This document shows positions 58,220 to 64,000 of a stretch of 64,000 nt of DNA, piece after piece. The stretch is from positions 131,929 to 195,928 of the forward strand of contig NQMI01000011.1 of assembly GCA_002270565.1 (NCBI GenBank), written 5' to 3'. The notes below the pieces were generated by a model, which saw nothing but the letters and a program-made list of their open reading frames with translations, had not been told where the DNA came from and did no database searches. The first letter of the stretch is position 1; the number at the start of each line of letters is the position of its first letter. The stretch is from Stenocarpella maydis (taxonomy: Eukaryota; Ascomycota; Sordariomycetes; Diaporthales; Diaporthaceae). The position numbers and the translations under genes are program-made.

Positions 58220-59746
58220 CTACCACCGTGGAATTTTGCTCGAGAAGTCCGGATGGAACTTCTGCATGTAGGTTGTGTCATCTCTTTTCGTTAATCCGCA
58301 GTCCAAGTATTGCTGGTGCAAAACTGCTAGCTTCTCCCTGTCGAGATCTACTCCAAGACCGGGTGTTGTTGGCACCCGAACGCTTCCGTCCTCCCATGTG
58401 AGTGCTCCAGGAACTATGACATCCTCATCTTGGCGTTTCCACGGCCAGTGAGTGTCGCAGGCATAGTCCAGATTTGGTGTCGCAGAAGCCAGATGCGTCA
58501 CTATGCGACATAGAGTTAGGTATTAGGATATTGGGTTAGGAACGAGAGATGAAATAAGAAGGGATTATTTGGGAGGCCTCTGCACAGTTTGTGCGTTCTG
58601 GAACATTTGAGGCTACGGGACGTACCCAGGGGCCATCGAAAGCCATCGTATTTGCACAAATCAGGTGCTTGTGCTTAAGAGTGCGGGTGTAGCATCATTC
58701 GGCGACTTACTGGCTGCTAACGATATACCTAGGTGGCTGTTCGAATGCATCGACAGCCGCATTCCCCATGTGGCACAGATACTCGCCAGGACCTTGGACT
58801 GACGCAGCCCGCCCCAGAAGTGATGATCTGACAATACGATCTGGACGGCATCTTGTGCGATGGAGGGAGGGAGGTGGGCGAAAGAGACGACGGCCATGTT
58901 CGTTGCGAGCGGCATACTTGCCTCTTTTGCAACGGCAGCCATGCCCTCGATCTCTGGAGCTGGGTCTTCGAGATACTCGAGCATCCCGTCCAACTCTCTT
59001 GCGACCCATTTGGATGTCTCGACAGTCCACGCAGCATTGGGGTCCAGCCGCAGTGGCAAGTCGGGGAACTCAGCGTGCAGGGCCTTGATAGCCTCTACTT
59101 CGTCTTTTGGGGGGAACACGCCGCCTTTGAGCTTTATAGCCTTGAAACCATACTCGTCAATGATCTTGTGGGCCTGCTTGATCAGCCCGGCGGTATCGAG
59201 AGCCGGCCCGTAATCGTCATCTGGCTGGCCCGGATGTCCAGCCCACTTGTAAAAGAGATAGGCAGAGTATTGCACGTGGTCCCTTACACGCCCGCCGAGA
59301 AGGTCACAGACAGGGACACCAGCGAGCTTGCCTTGGATATCCAGGCAGGCAACTTCGAACGGAGAGAAGACCTTTGCGGCCGTCGATGTTCCTGTCACCA
59401 TTCCGCTCATCCCATCCCCCCCGGTGCCACTGTCTGAGGAAAGCGACTCTACAACGGCCTGGTAAACAGCGTTTGTGTTGTGCACCTCCAAGCCCTTGAT
59501 CTTGACGGCTGCCTCCCGCATCCTGTTCAGGTGAGCAAGGTCGCCGTATGATTCCCCAAGGCCGTATGTGCCGTTGCCGATGCTGACTTCAACGACGCTC
59601 CTCAATGCAAAGGGCTCGTGAACACCAACGCTGTTTAGCAGGGGCATGTCGTGGAAAGCAACGGGGGTAATAACAATATCCCGGATTGCGGTGTTGCTCG
59701 ACGAGGTAAGCGCAGAGCCATCCTTTTCGTTTCTGTCAGCCATCAT
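58220..59746 (-). CDS. Glucarate dehydratase-like enolase-superfamily enzyme
   Basis: Two exons on the minus strand, 59746-58711 and 58500-58220 (438 aa), with a 210-bp intron (GTAAGT...ATAG). Splicing gives the family stretch HLGISLAAMTHLASATPNLD. The ATG pair at 59746/59743 is the likely start; the frame is open further but lacks family sequence. The N-terminal capping domain is followed by a barrel with KAIKLKGG (catalytic Lys region), LDPNAAWT and LEDP (metal ligands), ATNM and MHSNSHLG (catalytic His). The match is to the D-glucarate/galactarate dehydratase subgroup, which removes water from a sugar diacid to give a 2-keto-3-deoxy acid. No targeting signal is visible, so it is probably cytosolic. 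It is divergent from a transporter of the same family group as bacterial glucarate permeases. Confidence 0.85.
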
Positions 59747-60571
59747 TTCTGTCTCGGCTCGTTTACGATGACTATGTTCTGATGAGCGCAGAAGGCAACT
59801 AGAGCTTCTGGAATAAGCGTGTAGAAGCAACACCACCCAGCCAAACGCTCTGTTTTAATGTCTGTCCAACGGGGACCTATGTATCCGTAATAGTTATTAG
59901 CTCTGCCAAGAGCAACACGGTTGCGCGTGGCGCCGTTCCCGCCTGATAGTAGACGGAAAAGCGTCGCCGGAAAACCATGGCGGAAAACGAGGCCGGAAAA
60001 GCAGGATCAGGAGAACTGCAGACGCAGAGAGGGGTTTGAACCAACCGGCTCCAAGCAAGTATAAGGGGATAGGTCCGGGTGTAACGAGCCGTGGCGCGGT
60101 GGGAGTGGCATCATTTTAGCCAGTATCTGGGGTCACGCTCACATGAAGCCCCCTTTTCCGGCCCAGTACCTTCATTTATGAGAGCAGTAGGTGTGGGCTT
60201 AAGTACAACAACCTCGAGTTGAAAGCCGGGACTCGGTGGGGTTTCACGTTGCCAAGTGATAATCCAGCCGTTCGACACGACAGAGAGGAAACTCTGCCCG
60301 TTGCTGGAGAAGACAAGGTTCCCCGCAAAAGCCAAGGCTCCGTCGACACCTCCCCAGAATACCCCGGATTTCCTCATCTGCTTTCTTGTGGAGCGGGTGT
60401 GACCCCTGGAAACGCAGCCGCGTGGGCCAAAGCAATAAAGGATCAGTATATACCCCATCGTTCCATGGTGAAATCCTGCAAGTCTTCGGATTTCGGGCGA
60501 GCCAGATCTTCGTCTTCCTTTTTGTCTTTGTGCTTTCACGCCTATGAGCCTCTTGATCACGTCCTCACACC
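59747..60571. promoter_or_regulatory. Shared promoter region of dehydratase and ACS transporter
   Basis: An 825-bp divergent intergenic region. A TATA-like GTATATAC at 60446-60453 lies about 120 bp upstream of the transporter ATG. Open frames at 60111-60611 on both strands are antisense to each other and unrecognised. Co-regulation of the two genes is an inference from the layout. Confidence 0.45.
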
Positions 60572-62525
60572 ATGTCTCCTAGATCATCGTTGGCCAAGGA
60601 GGAGGCTTTGAGCCACGTTGAGAATCTTGATGGCGAGCCTCAGGTAATTGAGATTGATGGCTTCCGAGTTCTTGGGCTTTCATCAGACGATGCCAACTTC
60701 TACGAAAGCTTCTCCGAAGAAAAGCGAAAGAAGGTCCTGCGCAAGGTGAGCCAAATCCCTGCTGCTCATGTACTCCGGCCTACACTGAAGTCTTATTTCG
60801 CAATAGTTATTGACAAAGCACCCTCTCCAAGGTCGATGTTAGGCTCGTACCAATGCTAGCAGTCCTCTATCTCATTGCGCACATCGACCGAGCCAACATT
60901 GGCAACGCCAAAATCGAAGGCATGGTGGAAGAGCTTAACATGACTGGCGTGCAATACAATACAATCCTGGCTGTTTTCTTCATACCCTACGTTCTTTTTG
61001 AGGTGCCGAGCAACATTCTGCTCAAGAGGTGGGGCCGCCCCTCATGGTACCTTGGCACCCTCATCACCATCTGGGGTGTTATCATGACCTTCACTGGCGT
61101 TGTCAGAGACTATGCTGGGCTCATGACCACGCGGATCTTATTGGGAGTCTTTGAGTGAGTGCATTGTGTTTCAATGCTTGATTTCAAATAGCCGTCATGT
61201 CTAATCTCTGACTCTTCACAGGGCTGGTTTCTTCCGTACGTGAAATGCAATCCTACTATGTTCGGAAGCCGTTCATACCGGCTGAACGCATCCAACATTC
61301 TCAAGGCTTCACCGATACTGACAGCAGTCCTAAACAGCTGGCGCTATTTATCTGTGTTCCTACTGGTACATGCCTAAGAATTTGGCCACTCGGATTTCCT
61401 ATTTTTACTGTGCCAGTGCGCTGTCCGGTGCCTTCTCGGGCCTCCTTGCTGCAGGGATCGCCAAGATGGATGGGACAGGTGGATACAGCGGGTGGAGGTG
61501 GATATTCATAAGTTATTAAGCCCCGTCCCCCTCCCCCAATCGCACGGTAAACAGATATGCATCGAATGACTGACAAAACAATTGACTCGCAGTCGAAGGA
61601 ATTGCCACAGTCGTACTCGGAGTGGCCTGCTTCTTTTGTCTGATTGACTCTCCGAAGCGTGGAAAACGGTGGCTCAACCCTGACGAGATCCGATTCCTAG
61701 AGCTTCAGATGTTCATCAAGCAGGGCGGGAAGTTTCATGAGGAGTCTGGATTTAAGACGAGAGACCTCAAGATTGTCCTGATGAACTGGCGCCTCTACCT
61801 GCAAGCTTGGTTCTTGTTCTGCCAGTCGGCCACTTCCTACGGTAAGTTATTAAAAACCATGCTCCTAGATGTGTGAAGGTGATTTGAAACTGAGGACGGG
61901 CGATAAAGGTACCAAATTCACCATGCCTACCATCACCAAAGTTATGGGCTTCTCAACGACCAATGCCCAGCTCATGTCTGCACCACCGTACGTTGTCGGC
62001 GCCATCTCGTCCATCGGATTCGCCCGCCTATCTGATCACTTCTACTGGCGGATGCCCTTCGTTGCCATCCCCATGTCGATGCTCGTCATTGCCTACGCCG
62101 TAATAATCTCGTTCCACGGTGCGCTCTCGGCCAACCTGGGTGCAGCCTATTTCGCCATCTGCCTCCTCTGCGCAGGGATCTATCCCATCCAGCCAGCCGC
62201 TTCCGCCTGGAACGCCAACAACCTCGCTCCCGCGGCGAGGCGGAACATTGGCGTGGCGCTCATGAACGCAGTAGGAAACTGTGGCGGCATCGTCGGGAGC
62301 TTCATGTTCATCGACAAGGAGAGCCCTCAATACTATACAGGATTCGGCCTGGGCCTGGCGTTCGGTGCTACAGGATTACTCATGTCTTTCTTCCTGGAGA
62401 TGGTATACAAGTGGACAAACGCTCGCAAGGCCAGGATGTCAGAGGCGGAGGTACGGGCGAGGTACACTGAGGCTGAACTGCTGGACATGGGGGATAAGTC
62501 GCCTCTGTTCAAGCATGTACTATAG
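60572..62525 (+). CDS. MFS organic-anion transporter, ACS (anion:cation symporter) family
   Basis: Six exons: 60572-60745, 60832-61154, a 14-nt microexon 61222-61235, 61338-61511, 61593-61841 and 61909-62525 (516 aa), with phases consistent throughout. The microexon supplies AGFFP between LLGVFE and GAIYLCSYWYMP, the usual helix 4-5 stretch. Family marks are YLIAHIDRANIGNAKIEGM in helix 1, YVLFEVPSNILLKRWGRP, and WRWIFIIEGIATV. The C-terminal half has NNLAPAARRNIGVALMNAVG. ACS transporters import carboxylates, vitamins or allantoate with protons across the plasma membrane. Next to a glucarate-type dehydratase, a sugar diacid is a plausible substrate, but this is inference. Confidence 0.88.
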
Positions 62526-63031
62526 CCTCTGCGCCGGGAAGATCTTGAGTAGGAGTTCTTCGATAGTGGTGCGAGACGGCTGTGGACCGAGATACGTGGT
62601 AGCAAATATTACACCCACTACTTAGTCCTAACCGTGTCATTTCAATTCCTGGATAAAGTTTCCGCCCTATAACTATGTGTATTCTTGTCGTTCGATCTGC
62701 GGCTCCTAAGTTCATAGGATGTATCCGATCGAAAGCCATGCTAGACTGTTAGTGTGCACGCGAGAAGCGTATCACATTAACCTGCGAGTAGCGGGCACCT
62801 AGGTGGTACGTATTCCCAAGTTTAAGTTACTGGCTGGGCACGGTCACAGCGCATCAAAAACCATATTCAACTGTCTTGAGGACGATCCAGCTACGGAAGG
62901 TGAGACAAGTCACGATTCTCAGTATCTCCTAAAGGGACACACGTAACTGCATAACTTGACTTGGAACTCGGACAGTCAAATCTCAACAAACAAATTAATT
63001 GCTACTAGCATCCCTCGCCACTCCAGCGAGA
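62526..63031. other. Spacer between convergent genes
   Basis: About 500 bp between the ACS transporter and the GH3 gene ends. No gene, repeat or RNA is recognised. Confidence 0.6.
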
Positions 63032-64000
63032 TTAATAAACAAGCCCGTGTCCGAATTTGAACACCGGATCTTCCGTGTCGAATGGGACATCCTCAAAACT
63101 TGCTTCAACCGCTTCCATGGACCTAGGAAGGTCAAATGGCAGCTTGCCTTCAGGCTGGCTGTTCCCAAATATAACATCCAAGAACGCCTCCGGGCCACTT
63201 CCGTAACTCCCAAGAAGCGCAGCTGCTTGCTCTGCCACCTCAGGGATGACAGCCGGGCGGTCGAGCTTCACGTCGACAATGCTAGGCGCGGCGGAGTAGA
63301 TGGCCGCTTGGCGCTGCTGCTCTGTTGAGTTGAAGGAAAGGGAGCCGGCGTGCATCAATGACTCGAACCCCCCGGGCCGCGGTTCGAATGGGGCGTTGTA
63401 TCTCAACAGGGCGTAGTCGGCTTCCCCAGGGGTCGCGACCACAGTCAAGTTCCGAGCCTCTAGGTGTGATGAATTGAAGCCCTCGACGTAGAATCTGGCT
63501 CCGGCGGCGTTTTTGATAGGCAGGATGTTGTCCTTATTCGTAAGAAGTGTGTACGCTCGGCGCTGGGCATCGTTCCCGAGTTTGACGAAGTCCGCGTTCC
63601 CGACGATGCGCTGAGCGGCCTCAGGATCGACGTACGGATTTTCAAAGAGACCAAGGGTAAATTTCTCCCGCAGGAGCCGCCGAACAGATGTATCAAGCCG
63701 CTCTTCTGGTACTAGACCGTCTTTGACAGCCTGTATAACCAACTCTGTTCGGTTCTCTCCCCCAAATTGGTCACATCCGGCGTCGAGGATCCTCACCACT
63801 CGTTCAATCTCAGTGGTATTCTCCAAACCCCATGCGCGCGCTGGCATATTTTGTCCCAAGATGTATGTGTCGGTAATGAGACCCCAGTCGGTCACGACGA
63901 TGCCTTGAAACCCGAGCTCTTCACGAAGAAGACCTGTGACAATTTGACGGTTGAATGAGAATCCAACAGGGTCGTATTGAGTATCAATGGGCCTCGAGTA
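63032..64000 (-). CDS. GH3 beta-glucosidase, C-terminal part (runs off the window)
   Basis: The open frame continues to base 64000, so the N-terminus and any signal peptide lie outside; 322 residues are visible. GFQGIVVTDWG near the start carries the catalytic nucleophile Asp of glycoside hydrolase family 3. It is followed by the typical AGCDQFGGENRTELV loop, then RRLLREKFTLGLFENPY. The second GH3 domain ends with FGNSQPEGKLPFDLPRS and FGHGLVY. The family removes terminal beta-linked sugars from oligosaccharides or glycosides. The visible part shows no stop or frameshift. Confidence 0.88.
   Translation of the reverse strand, partial: YSRPIDTQYDPVGFSFNRQIVTGLLREELGFQGIVVTDWGLITDTYILGQNMPARAWGLENTTEIERVVRILDAGCDQFGGENRTELVIQAVKDGLVPEERLDTSVRRLLREKFTLGLFENPYVDPEAAQRIVGNADFVKLGNDAQRRAYTLLTNKDNILPIKNAAGARFYVEGFNSSHLEARNLTVVATPGEADYALLRYNAPFEPRPGGFESLMHAGSLSFNSTEQQRQAAIYSAAPSIVDVKLDRPAVIPEVAEQAAALLGSYGSGPEAFLDVIFGNSQPEGKLPFDLPRSMEAVEASFEDVPFDTEDPVFKFGHGLVY

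Overview
The window reads as a filamentous ascomycete genome (Pezizomycotina; a Sordariomycete is my best guess, from protein families and not from any marker gene). Genes have short introns of about 50-110 bp with GT...AG ends and CTGAC-like branch points. Coding DNA is GC-rich and is interrupted by very AT-rich blocks full of stop codons, as expected from repeat-induced point mutation (RIP). The main AT blocks are about 24960-30780, 35880-40760, 44820-45400 and 53430-54300, with a small one at 33063-33180. Two assembly gaps (N runs) lie at 15263-15267 and 30046-30070.

Left part (1-24960), GC-rich: a DHA1-type MFS transporter (-), a secreted GH78-type alpha-L-rhamnosidase (+), a small GFA/CENP-V zinc protein (-), a seven-helix fungal rhodopsin-domain protein (-, six exons), a stand-alone ATP-grasp protein (+), a glutathione S-transferase broken by a one-base frameshift in a C run (-), a decayed amidohydrolase pseudogene (-) and a HOL1-like MFS transporter (+, seven exons).

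Middle (24960-45530): a 5.5 kb AT-rich island bounded by inverted repeats, then a cytochrome P450 (-), a second rhodopsin-domain protein (-, with a 14-nt microexon), two small inverted-repeat elements, a second AT-rich island with retroelement and SINE-like relics, an FSH1/LovG-like serine hydrolase (+) and a 14-helix DHA2 efflux transporter (-).

Cluster core: a highly reducing type I polyketide synthase (45531-53424, +) with order KS-AT-DH-MT-ER-KR-ACP and no thioesterase. With the FSH1 hydrolase as a possible release enzyme, the DHA2 pump as exporter and the P450 as a possible tailoring enzyme, this looks like a secondary-metabolite cluster. The synthase carries one in-frame TAG in the methyltransferase domain (50030-50032), while every other reading frame and splice junction fits. 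It is therefore either a recently killed cluster or a sequence error. No pathway-specific transcription factor is visible.

Right part (54300-64000): a RIP-mutated MULE-type DNA transposon with terminal inverted repeats, then a glucarate-dehydratase-like enolase-superfamily enzyme (-) divergent from an ACS-family MFS transporter (+), which parallels the bacterial gudD/gudP pairing. A GH3 beta-glucosidase (-) runs off the right edge.
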